Positions 37,327-44,904 of a stretch of 64,000 nucleotides of DNA are shown here, one piece after another. Position 1 is the stretch's first letter. Each line of letters opens with the position of its first letter. A program made the position numbers and the translations under genes. The notes beneath the pieces were generated by a model that was not told where the DNA came from, did no database searches, and saw nothing but the letters and a program-made list of their open reading frames with translations. Source of the stretch: Clostridiales bacterium (lineage in GTDB: Bacteria; Bacillota; Clostridia; Christensenellales; Borkfalkiaceae); the NCBI GenBank assembly GCA_015069495.1, contig SVIN01000003.1:1-64000 (forward strand), given 5' to 3'.

Positions 37327-38151
37327 TTATCTATACCCAAAGCGATGGATGACCTCGGTCACCGCTCCTTCTTCATTCGTTAACTCACAAACGTAATCTG
37401 CTTTTTCTTTCAATGCTTCGTCAGCATTATTTACCGCCACGCCGATACCCGCCCGTTCAATCATAGGCAAGTCATTGCGTTGATCGCCGATTGAAACCGT
37501 TTTATCTACGCTTGTATGGTAATAATCCGCCAAAAACGCAACTGCCGTACCTTTGGAATAGTTTGCGTTGACAACTTCCACTAAAAAGTCTGCGCTTCGC
37601 GTTACTTCACAGCCAGCAAAACCTGCCTGAGAAAGCTCGTTCATGACTCGTTCAGCATCCTTGGGATATACCATAACGAGAATTTTATATGACGCCAAAC
37701 GCTCCTTGCGAATAAAGTCGGATAATTTTCGATCCACGACCAAAATTGCCTTGCTCTTAACGACTTTTTCATACATTTTCAAGGCTTCATCATCCATATT
37801 GCAATAATAATCCCACAAATCGTAAACGTGGATATGCAAGCCCATTTCTTCCATTTTTTCTACAACGGCAAGGGTAGTTTCGTAAGGAATTTTGCCATCC
37901 ATAACCACCTTCCCGCTTTCAATATCCGCAATAATCGCGCCTTGACAGCAGGCAACCATCCCCTTCAACCCAAGCTCACGAGCGCGCGATAAAATCCCCG
38001 ACGGCATACGCCCCGTGGAAATTGCAAACGCACCCCCGTCCTGAATATAAGCGGAAATGGCATCCTTGTTTTGTTGTGAAATTGTTCCGTCCTCATTGAC
38101 GAGCGTACCGTCAAAATCGGAAACAATCAATGGATAGTTTATCTTTCGCAT
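37327..38151 (-). CDS. Cof-type HAD phosphatase (IIB)
   Basis: A 274-residue haloacid dehalogenase superfamily hydrolase. Motif I VSDFDGTLVNEDG holds the nucleophile Asp, motif II is AISTGR, motif III Lys is in NYSKGTAVAFL and motif IV is SIGDQRNDLPMI. A C2B cap lies between motifs II and III. Such enzymes dephosphorylate sugar phosphates, FMN or PLP; the substrate cannot be predicted. Its ATG directly follows the uvrC stop (TAAATG). Confidence 0.92.
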   Translation of the reverse strand: MRKINYPLIVSDFDGTLVNEDGTISQQNKDAISAYIQDGGAFAISTGRMPSGILSRARELGLKGMVACCQGAIIADIESGKVVMDGKIPYETTLAVVEKMEEMGLHIHVYDLWDYYCNMDDEALKMYEKVVKSKAILVVDRKLSDFIRKERLASYKILVMVYPKDAERVMNELSQAGFAGCEVTRSADFLVEVVNANYSKGTAVAFLADYYHTSVDKTVSIGDQRNDLPMIERAGIGVAVNNADEALKEKADYVCELTNEEGAVTEVIHRFGYR

Positions 38152-39960
38152 TTATATACTTTCCCTAAAATAATCTCTGATCTTTTTGGCGAGTTCAGGT
38201 CCAATGCCTTCCGCTTCGCACAGTGTTTCTTCCGACGCATCCATAATTTTATCAATCGTACCGAATTTTTCCAACAAAGCCATGCGTTTCTTTTTCCCAA
38301 TCCCATCAATTTCCTGCAAAACCGAGGCAAGGTTGCGCTTAGAGTGCAAACTGCGGAAATAGGTAATCGCAAAACGGTGAGCCTCGTCACGGATGCGCTG
38401 TAACATTTTCAATGCGTAATCCCTATGATCGATACGAATACTTTCATCGGAAAATAAGGTAAAAACTTCTTCCTCGCGTTCAGCAAGAGAAATCAATTCG
38501 ATATCCGTAACCCCCATCTCATCGAAGACATCTTTGATTGCGGAGAGTTGACCTTTACCGCCGTCAATGATGATTAAGTCGGGTTTAGGGAAGCGTTCCT
38601 CTTCTTCCGTACCAAATTTTGCCAAACGCCGACGCATCATTTCCTGGTGAGAAGCATAATCGTTTGCGCCCTCAACCGTCTTGATTTTAAATCGGCGGTA
38701 ACTACGCCTATCCGCTTCGCCATCCACAAACACAACCATGGAGCCAACTTTATCTACCCCGCTAATGTTAGAAATATCGTAACATTCCATGCGTTTGGGG
38801 TACTTTTTTAACCCCAAAATCTCTTTGAGACGCACGCAAGCGTTTTTGGTCATATCGTTTTTGTGCTTGATTTTATCAATGGATTTTGACAAATACTCGC
38901 CCGCATTTTTCTCTGCCATATCCAAAAGCTGCGCTTTTACCCCTTGTTTGGGTAAAGTAATTTCCACCTTTTTATCAAAGCGTTCGAGGAAATATTTCTC
39001 CAGCAATTCCTTTTCACAAAAATCCTGCGTAATGATTTCATCGGGCAGTTCGTGATTGATGTAAAATTGCGCGATAAATGCAGTCAAGGCATCCGCTTCC
39101 GTAAATGAACCGTCTTCCAGTGCAAAGTTACTGCTACCTTGCATAATCCCGCTTCTCGTCACCAAAACGTTGACCGCTGAATATAAAAAGTTTGTCTTTA
39201 GTGCAATAATATCGGCGTTAATCGCTCGGCTTAACGCCGTAATTCGTTTTAATTTCAGCTTAGACAGCATTGCCAACTTTTCACGATATTCCATAGCAAG
39301 TTCAAATTCTTCTTGCTCGGCAAATCGGAACATCTTTTCTTGCAACAGCGATTCCGCTTCTTCGTAGTTACCATCTAAAAACAAAAGGGTTTCCTTGACT
39401 TTTGCGCCATATTCTTCTTCTGTGCACAAATGCGCACACGGAGCAAGGCAACGGCCTAAATGATACGCAAGACAAGGTTTTTTCGGCTTTTCTCCAATGG
39501 AAATGGTACAATTGCGAACCTTATAGACGGAACTAATGATATCCAATAATTCACCGCAACGCACACCACCCATGAAGGGTCCGAAATATTTCCCGTCCTT
39601 CTTGATTTTTCGGGTAACGGAAACACGAGGATATCCTTCTTTGGTGTGAACCTTGATATACGGATACGTTTTATCGTCTTTTAACAAAATATTATATTTA
39701 GGCTTGTATTTTTTAATTAAATTGTTTTCAAGCGCCAACGCGTCAATTTCCGTTTGTGTGATGATGTAATAGAAATCAGCGATATTTTCTACCATTGCGG
39801 AAACTTTTTCAGGTTTCGCAGAGGCATGAAAATACTGCCGCACCCTATTTTTCAAGATGCGAGCTTTGCCTACGTAGATTACTACCCCGTCTTTATCAAG
39901 CATAATATACACACCAGGTGTGTCGGGTAGTAAACTGAGTTTTTCTTTTAAATCACCCAT
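38152..39960 (-). CDS. uvrC: Excinuclease ABC subunit C
   Basis: A 602-residue dual-incision nuclease of nucleotide excision repair. The N-terminal GIY-YIG domain (LPDTPGVYIMLDKDGVVIYV, 3' incision) is followed by a UVR motif (about 200-235), the RNase H-like 5' nuclease (YDISNISGVDKVGSMVVF, DLIIIDGGKGQLSA) and C-terminal helix-hairpin-helix repeats (LQEIDGIGKKKRMALL, AEGIGPELAKKI). First gene of a nine-gene operon. There is no Shine-Dalgarno sequence; the predicted transcript starts two bases before the ATG. Confidence 0.96.
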   Translation of the reverse strand: MGDLKEKLSLLPDTPGVYIMLDKDGVVIYVGKARILKNRVRQYFHASAKPEKVSAMVENIADFYYIITQTEIDALALENNLIKKYKPKYNILLKDDKTYPYIKVHTKEGYPRVSVTRKIKKDGKYFGPFMGGVRCGELLDIISSVYKVRNCTISIGEKPKKPCLAYHLGRCLAPCAHLCTEEEYGAKVKETLLFLDGNYEEAESLLQEKMFRFAEQEEFELAMEYREKLAMLSKLKLKRITALSRAINADIIALKTNFLYSAVNVLVTRSGIMQGSSNFALEDGSFTEADALTAFIAQFYINHELPDEIITQDFCEKELLEKYFLERFDKKVEITLPKQGVKAQLLDMAEKNAGEYLSKSIDKIKHKNDMTKNACVRLKEILGLKKYPKRMECYDISNISGVDKVGSMVVFVDGEADRRSYRRFKIKTVEGANDYASHQEMMRRRLAKFGTEEEERFPKPDLIIIDGGKGQLSAIKDVFDEMGVTDIELISLAEREEEVFTLFSDESIRIDHRDYALKMLQRIRDEAHRFAITYFRSLHSKRNLASVLQEIDGIGKKKRMALLEKFGTIDKIMDASEETLCEAEGIGPELAKKIRDYFRESI

Positions 39961-39968
39961 ACGACATT

Positions 39969-39997
39969 ATTATATACCAAAATTGAAAATTTTGCAA
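39969..39997 (-). promoter_or_regulatory. Promoter of the uvrC operon, predicted near-leaderless
   Basis: TTGCAA (39992-39997), 17-bp spacer, TATAAT (39969-39974) on the minus strand. The +1 base would be about 39962, giving a two-base leader. Confidence 0.65.
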
Positions 39998-40008
39998 GAG
40001 AATAGCGG

Positions 40009-40029
40009 AAAAAAAGTAGTGTTTCCTAC
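40009..40029 (-). terminator. Possible weak terminator of the arsR-type gene
   Basis: A four-base-pair stem GTAG/CTAC followed on the minus strand by TTTTTTT, just after the stop codon. The stem is short, so read-through toward uvrC is possible. Confidence 0.35.
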
Positions 40030-40031
40030 AT

Positions 40032-40370
40032 TTAACAGCCTAAAAATTCAATTCCCTTCAATATAACGTCGGTAATGGAGTCGTCCACTAGGCTGTAAAA
40101 GACAATTTTTCCCTGCCGACAGCTTTTTACAATACCCGCACTTTTCAAAAAACGAAGCTGGTGAGATACTGTGGTCTGATTGATTTCTAAGATTCGGGAT
40201 AAATCCGTTACACACAGTTCACTGATAGCTAGCGCGGATAAAATCTTCACCCGCGTATAATCAGCAAACACAGAAAAAAAGCACACAACACCCTCGAGAA
40301 TATCTCCTTGCGGAACATAATCCTCGATTAAGCTTTGCGTGCGTTTATCCAGCAATAACATTTGCGACAT
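40032..40370 (-). CDS. ArsR/SmtB-family metal-responsive repressor
   Basis: A 112-residue winged-helix repressor. The HTH reads VTDLSRILEINQTTVSHQLRFLKSAGIV and the wing SCRQGKIVFYSLVD. A Cys in the recognition-helix-proximal ELCVTDL box matches one ligand of the ELCVCDL arsenic site, but the second Cys is Thr, so the sensed metal is uncertain; a C-terminal Cys (FLGC) could contribute. The ATG at 40370 has AGGAGG eight bases upstream. It is downstream of copA on the same strand, so copper or another thiophilic metal is likely. Confidence 0.88.
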   Translation of the reverse strand: MSQMLLLDKRTQSLIEDYVPQGDILEGVVCFFSVFADYTRVKILSALAISELCVTDLSRILEINQTTVSHQLRFLKSAGIVKSCRQGKIVFYSLVDDSITDVILKGIEFLGC

Positions 40371-40408
40371 AAGAAGTCCTCCTAATATGTTCATGGAAGA
40401 CATCATAC

Positions 40409-40422
40409 CATACGTGCATATG
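40409..40422. promoter_or_regulatory. Candidate operator of the arsR-type gene
   Basis: An imperfect dyad CATACGTGCATATG (10 of 14 positions symmetric) lies immediately upstream of a TATGAT -10-like element (minus strand), where an autorepressor would bind. Further upstream are two direct copies of TTTATTTTGTCA at 40433-40444 and 40453-40464, exactly 20 bp apart. Confidence 0.4.
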
Positions 40423-40468
40423 TTTTTTCTGTTTTATTTTGTCATTGCGAGGTTTATTTTGTCACCTA

Positions 40469-40678
40469 TCACGAAATTTTCTTTACTTCGTAACCCGCTT
40501 CTGTAATCACAGCGGTCAATTTTTCATCTAAAACGTCCGTGTTTAATTCTACCACAGCCGTTTTCTTTTTCAAGCTTACGTCTACAGATACAACGCCTTC
40601 CAGGCTTTCCAACGCTTTCGTGACATGCGCCACGCAACGCGGGCACATCATTCCTTCGATTTTCAAAGTTTTCTTCAT
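40469..40678 (-). CDS. copZ: Copper chaperone CopZ-like domain, nested in-frame start inside copA
   Basis: The last 69 codons of copA form a complete HMA domain (GMMCPRC, Cys12/15 of this product). Its ATG at 40678 is preceded by AGAGGA eight bases upstream, an apt ribosome site that has no reason to exist in a mere linker. The same mRNA could therefore give both the fused ATPase and a free chaperone. E. coli makes the equivalent pair from copA by frameshifting, so two products from one locus have precedent. Confidence 0.6.
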   Translation of the reverse strand: MKKTLKIEGMMCPRCVAHVTKALESLEGVVSVDVSLKKKTAVVELNTDVLDEKLTAVITEAGYEVKKIS

Positions 40679-42892
40679 ACTGTTTTCCTCTGTCTTTATT
40701 TTATTTGTTCCATACCTAGTTAAGCGTAACGCGTTTGTCACAACAAACAGTGAACTCAACGACATGCAAGCCGCCCCAATCATCGGATTTAATGAAATGT
40801 TCGCAAAAGCAAATACCCCCGCTGCAAGAGGGATGGCTATACAGTTATAAAAGAACGCCCAAAACAGATTTTGCTTGATATTTTTTACCGTTGCGCGACT
40901 GAGTTCAATCGCTTGATTAACCAAACGTAAATCACCGCGAGAAAGCACCACGTCCGCGCTGTCGATGGCAATGTCCGTACCATTCCCCATCGCGATCCCT
41001 ACATCAGCTTCTTTCAGTGCAGGGCTGTCGTTGATACCATCGCCGACCATCGCAACAAATCCCCCCACGTTCCTTACGCGTTGAACAGCTTTTGCTTTAT
41101 CTTCGGGTAATGCCTCGGCAAAATAATCGTCAATCCCGACTTCTTCTGCAATTGCTTTCGCAACATTTTCATTATCGCCCGTCAACATACCGACACGAAT
41201 ATCTTTTGCTCTTAATTCAGCAACTGCCGATTTACTCTCACTCTTTAAGGTATCCGCCAAAGCAAATACCGCAAGCAAACCTTTTTCCGTTGCTAAAAAT
41301 ACAGCCGTTTTCCCTTGTTTTGAGGTTTCTTTCTCAATTTGATAAGCTTCTTTTTCGGCTATATTCCCCAACAAACGGCGATTGCCCAAAAGATAAGTTT
41401 TATCATGGAAATTTCCTTTTGCACCTTTCCCCATCTCATAGGTATAATCGGTAATTTCAATCAAGTTTTGAGTAAGCTCTTTTTCTGCATAATCACGAAT
41501 ACATTCAGCAATCGGATGATTGGAATGTCGTTCAATCGCCGCAGCAATTTGCAAACATTCCGTTTTATCCCCTTGATACAAGGTAAAGTCGGTCACTTTG
41601 GGTTGCCCAACCGTTAAAGTTGCCGTTTTATCCAATAATACACAATTGATATCCTTTGCCTTTTGTAAAGTTTCCGCGTCTTTATATAAAATACCAAGTG
41701 ACATACCGCGTCCCGTGGCCGCCATAACCGCCACTGGAGTAGCTAACCCCAATGAACAGGGACAGGAAATCACCAAAACACTGATGGCGTAATTTGCCGC
41801 TTTTGCAATATCCCTTGAAGCAAACCACCATATCGCAAACGTAAGCAAAGCAATCAATGTCACTATGGGTACGAAGACACCTGCAATTTTATCCGCAATC
41901 TTCTGTATCGGTGCTTTGCTTGCGCCTGCATCCTTGACCATTTTAACAATCTGCGAAAGGGTTGTATCCGCACCGACTTTTTCAGCCAAGACCTTTAAAA
42001 ATCCGCTTTTTACGATATCCGCACCCGTTACCGAATCTCCTTCCAAAATTTCGATGGGCATACTCTCACCCGTAATCGCGGCGCGGTCCACAAAGGCATG
42101 CCCCTCCATAACTTTACCATCCACAGGAATATATTCGCCTTGCTTCACAATCAAAATATCCCCTTGCACGATATCTGAAAAAGGAATTTTCACCTCTCCG
42201 CCGTTTCGTTCTATATTAACGGTGTTGGGCATTAGTTGAATCAACTTTTCAATTTCTTCCCCCGTCTTTCGCTTGGATTTTTCTTCTAACCATTTTCCGA
42301 GGGTTACAAGGGCTAAAATCATCGCGGCCGATTCGTAGAAAAAATGTACGTGTCCGTCTACTTTACCAAGATACAATAAAATTGTATAGACTACGCTGTA
42401 TAAAAAGGATACCGCTGAACCCAAAGCAACCAAGGTGTCCATGTTTGGAACACGCTTTATAAGGGCTTTTGTACCGCTCGTGAAAAACTTAAAATCCACA
42501 ATAATAACAGCCAACGCCAAAATCATCTGTAAAGTCGCGCCAACTTTGTCATTTGCAGGTTGAGGAAGATGAAGCATACTGCCCATTGAAAAGTACATCA
42601 ATGGCAATAAAAATATCAGTGAGAGAAAAAAACGAATTTTCAAGCGCTTGGGTTGCGCTGTTTTTTCTTGAAAAAGCCTTTCTTCAAATGGTTTGGCAAC
42701 GTAACCGAGATTTATCACTGCTTGTATAATTTCTTGACTGGATATTTTTTGCGCATCGTATTCCACCGACATACTTTCACCCATCAAAGAAACTTCCGCA
42801 TGGATAATACCGTCTAATCTACATACGGTACGCTCAATTCCAGCCGAACAAGCCGCGCACGACATGCCCATTATCGAAAATTTTTCTTTCAT
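40469..42892 (-). CDS. copA: Copper-transporting P1B ATPase with N- and C-terminal heavy-metal domains
   Basis: An 807-residue P1B-1 ATPase exporting Cu(I). An N-terminal HMA domain (MSCAAC, Cys12/15) precedes eight predicted helices with SCPCSLGLATP (CPC), AAITGES, the phosphorylation motif, HP locus RHSNHPIAE, GDGINDSPAL and MSLSSLFVVTNAL. The phosphorylation motif reads DKTATLT instead of DKTGTLT. A second HMA domain (MMCPRC) is fused at the C-terminus through a short linker; it also has its own start site, see copZ. The ATG at 42892 is chosen because the N-terminal HMA begins there and GGGG lies upstream. Confidence 0.93.
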   Translation of the reverse strand: MKEKFSIMGMSCAACSAGIERTVCRLDGIIHAEVSLMGESMSVEYDAQKISSQEIIQAVINLGYVAKPFEERLFQEKTAQPKRLKIRFFLSLIFLLPLMYFSMGSMLHLPQPANDKVGATLQMILALAVIIVDFKFFTSGTKALIKRVPNMDTLVALGSAVSFLYSVVYTILLYLGKVDGHVHFFYESAAMILALVTLGKWLEEKSKRKTGEEIEKLIQLMPNTVNIERNGGEVKIPFSDIVQGDILIVKQGEYIPVDGKVMEGHAFVDRAAITGESMPIEILEGDSVTGADIVKSGFLKVLAEKVGADTTLSQIVKMVKDAGASKAPIQKIADKIAGVFVPIVTLIALLTFAIWWFASRDIAKAANYAISVLVISCPCSLGLATPVAVMAATGRGMSLGILYKDAETLQKAKDINCVLLDKTATLTVGQPKVTDFTLYQGDKTECLQIAAAIERHSNHPIAECIRDYAEKELTQNLIEITDYTYEMGKGAKGNFHDKTYLLGNRRLLGNIAEKEAYQIEKETSKQGKTAVFLATEKGLLAVFALADTLKSESKSAVAELRAKDIRVGMLTGDNENVAKAIAEEVGIDDYFAEALPEDKAKAVQRVRNVGGFVAMVGDGINDSPALKEADVGIAMGNGTDIAIDSADVVLSRGDLRLVNQAIELSRATVKNIKQNLFWAFFYNCIAIPLAAGVFAFANISLNPMIGAACMSLSSLFVVTNALRLTRYGTNKIKTEENSMKKTLKIEGMMCPRCVAHVTKALESLEGVVSVDVSLKKKTAVVELNTDVLDEKLTAVITEAGYEVKKIS

Positions 42893-42911
42893 AATTTGCT
42901 TACCCCTTTTC

Positions 42912-42925
42912 GTCTTATGTAAGAC
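42912..42925. promoter_or_regulatory. Palindrome upstream of copA
   Basis: GTCTTA-TG-TAAGAC is a perfect dyad 20 bp before the copA ATG. It may be a metal-sensor operator; no clear -10/-35 pair was identified around it. Confidence 0.35.
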
Positions 42926-42938
42926 TGTAACACAAAAC

Positions 42939-42961
42939 GACGGGTGCACATGTCACCCGCC
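42939..42961 (-). terminator. Probable terminator of yceD-rpmF
   Basis: An eight-base-pair GC-rich stem (GGCGGGTG/CACCCGTC, one G-U pair) followed by GTTTTG on the minus strand. Confidence 0.45.
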
Positions 42962-42984
42962 TGATGTTTTGCATTAGACGAAAA

Positions 42985-43176
42985 TTAGTCCTTTTTGTCT
43001 TCCTTGGGTGCTACAACTTCTACGCCGTCGTAGTAACCACAGTTCTTGCAAACTTTGTGTGCTTCTTTGTAATCGTGGCAATGAGGGCATTCTACGATCG
43101 TTGCCGCCGTTGCTTTATAGTTTGCAAATCTTTTGTTCGTTCTGCTCTTGGATTGTTTGCTCTTAGGTACTGCCAT
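42985..43176 (-). CDS. rpmF: 50S ribosomal protein L32
   Basis: A 63-residue L32. It starts MAVPKSKQSKSRTNKR and carries the zinc-ribbon pairs CPHC and CKNC; the acidic-basic tail ends KEDKKD. It follows yceD (DUF177), the conserved arrangement in most bacteria. The Cys-containing (C+) form is present. Confidence 0.97.
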   Translation of the reverse strand: MAVPKSKQSKSRTNKRFANYKATAATIVECPHCHDYKEAHKVCKNCGYYDGVEVVAPKEDKKD

Positions 43177-43201
43177 ATTAACACCTCTTGTTTAATTCTT
43201 T

Positions 43202-43624
43202 CTATTTTATATCGGTTTCACCGTTATACGAAATCTCTTCACAATTATCCCCGCAGGAAACACTAAACGGCATACTTGCCATAATCGCATCTTCCACGGC
43301 CTTTGTTAAATCAACCACTCCGTTTGTATAGCCGTAATCTTCATAATCCTTACGACATTCGAAATAAGCATCCAACTCACCTTCCACCTCAGCAGAGGCC
43401 GCCTTTAAACATCTGGAACACTGCCCTTCCAGCTTATAAGCGACCGTACCGCGAATTTCCAGCGAATCATCCTCGTATAAATCATAATCAAATATAATTT
43501 TTACGGGTGAAGCGAATTTCACGAACGGAATTTCAATCAACGTTTCGGGGGCAGGATATTCAAACTCCATACTTCCCGAATACTTTTTTTGTGCATTAAG
43601 TTTTCGGATATCTATTCTCATCAT
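43202..43624 (-). CDS. yceD: YceD/DUF177 family protein
   Basis: A 140-residue acidic protein with the family motif LEGQCSRCLKAASAEVEGELDAYF split around CSRC and a C-terminal ACGDNC-like pair (SCGDNCEE). YceD proteins are linked to 23S rRNA or L32 assembly, which fits its place 25 bp before rpmF. Two adjacent ATGs (43624, 43621) are possible starts. No Shine-Dalgarno sequence is seen and the promoter predicts a leader of only nine bases. Confidence 0.9.
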   Translation of the reverse strand: MMRIDIRKLNAQKKYSGSMEFEYPAPETLIEIPFVKFASPVKIIFDYDLYEDDSLEIRGTVAYKLEGQCSRCLKAASAEVEGELDAYFECRKDYEDYGYTNGVVDLTKAVEDAIMASMPFSVSCGDNCEEISYNGETDIK

Positions 43625-43639
43625 AAAACCGACTAAGCA

Positions 43640-43668
43640 ATTATAGTATATTTCTTTTCGTTTGTCAA
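43640..43668 (-). promoter_or_regulatory. Consensus promoter of yceD-rpmF with a very short leader
   Basis: TTGACA (43663-43668), 17-bp spacer, TATAAT (43640-43645) on the minus strand; +1 near 43633, nine bases before the first ATG. Confidence 0.8.
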
Positions 43669-43696
43669 CTTTTTTTCAGGGGGAATTTTTGAATTT

Positions 43697-44890
43697 TTAT
43701 AATAATTCTACTGTTTCTCTCGCAATTACCAATTCTTCGTTGGTAGGAATGATTAAAATCTTGACTTTGGAATTAGAACCGCTGATATCACGGATTGCGC
43801 CGTTGTTCTTTTCCAAATTCTTTTCCTTATCAATTTCCAAGCCGAGATATTGCATATTATCACAAATTGCTTCACGCACGCAAGGAGTATTTTCCCCTAC
43901 GCCCGCCGTAAATACAATACAATCCACGCCGTTCATTGCCGCAGCATATGCACCGACATATTTCTTGCATGCATAAGCAAACATATCCAACGCCAATTTC
44001 GCACGCGCGTTGCCTTGATCACGAGCCGCCGTTAAATCACGGAAGTCGCTGGACACGCCCGAAATACCAGCCATACCACATTTCTTATTAAGGTAGGTAA
44101 GCGTTTCGGAGATATCCCAACCATTTTTCTTTGCGAGATATTCCGCCGCAGCGTAATCCAAATCACCGCTTCTCGTCCCCATAGGCACACCAGCCAAAGG
44201 CGTAAAGCCCATAGACGTATCCACACTCTTACCGCCATCAACAGCCGTAATCGACGAACCATTTCCCAAATGACAAGTAATAACCTTCAAATCCTTCGCA
44301 TCTTTACCAAGGTATTTTGCCGCTTCTTGAGAAACAAACTTGTGACTAGTACCATGGAAGCCATAACGACGGATTTTATACTTTTCATAATCCGTATAAT
44401 CAATCGCGTACATATACGCATAGTCGGGCATCGTAAAATGGAAGCTGGTATCGAATACGAATGCCATAGGCGTATTGGGCATTGCCGCACGGCAAGCTTT
44501 TACCCCAATCAACGCCGCAGGATTGTGCAAGGGTGCTAAATCGCAAAGCTCTTCCATCTGTGCAATCGTTTCATCCGTAACCAAAGTCGTTTTCTTGAAC
44601 ACTTCGCCCGAAGCAACTGCACGATGGCCAACCGCATCAATTTCATCCATGGATGCAAGAACACCCGCTTTTTCATCTGTCAATGCGTTCAAAACAAGGG
44701 ATACAGCCACGTTATGGTCAGGCATTTCTTGTTCGTATACAAATTCTTGACCGTTTGCTTTGTGGGTCAACTTAGAACCAGGGATACCAATACGTTCACA
44801 CGTACCCTTTGCTACTACGCCTTCCGTTTCCATATCAATCAATTGATATTTCAAGGAAGAACTACCCGAATTGATAACAAGTACTTTCAT
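43697..44890 (-). CDS. ackA: Acetate kinase
   Basis: A 397-residue ASKHA-fold kinase converting acetyl phosphate and ADP to acetate and ATP. It has VLVINSGSSSLKYQL at the N-terminus, VFDTSFHFTMPDYAYMYAI, RRYGFHGTSHKFV, HLGNGSSITAV and FTAGVGENTP. The ATG at 44890 has GAGGTGAA five bases upstream; a GTG three codons earlier is unsupported. It follows pta by 14 bp, the fermentative acetate operon. Confidence 0.97.
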   Translation of the reverse strand: MKVLVINSGSSSLKYQLIDMETEGVVAKGTCERIGIPGSKLTHKANGQEFVYEQEMPDHNVAVSLVLNALTDEKAGVLASMDEIDAVGHRAVASGEVFKKTTLVTDETIAQMEELCDLAPLHNPAALIGVKACRAAMPNTPMAFVFDTSFHFTMPDYAYMYAIDYTDYEKYKIRRYGFHGTSHKFVSQEAAKYLGKDAKDLKVITCHLGNGSSITAVDGGKSVDTSMGFTPLAGVPMGTRSGDLDYAAAEYLAKKNGWDISETLTYLNKKCGMAGISGVSSDFRDLTAARDQGNARAKLALDMFAYACKKYVGAYAAAMNGVDCIVFTAGVGENTPCVREAICDNMQYLGLEIDKEKNLEKNNGAIRDISGSNSKVKILIIPTNEELVIARETVELL

Positions 44891-44904
44891 TATATTCACC
44901 TCAA

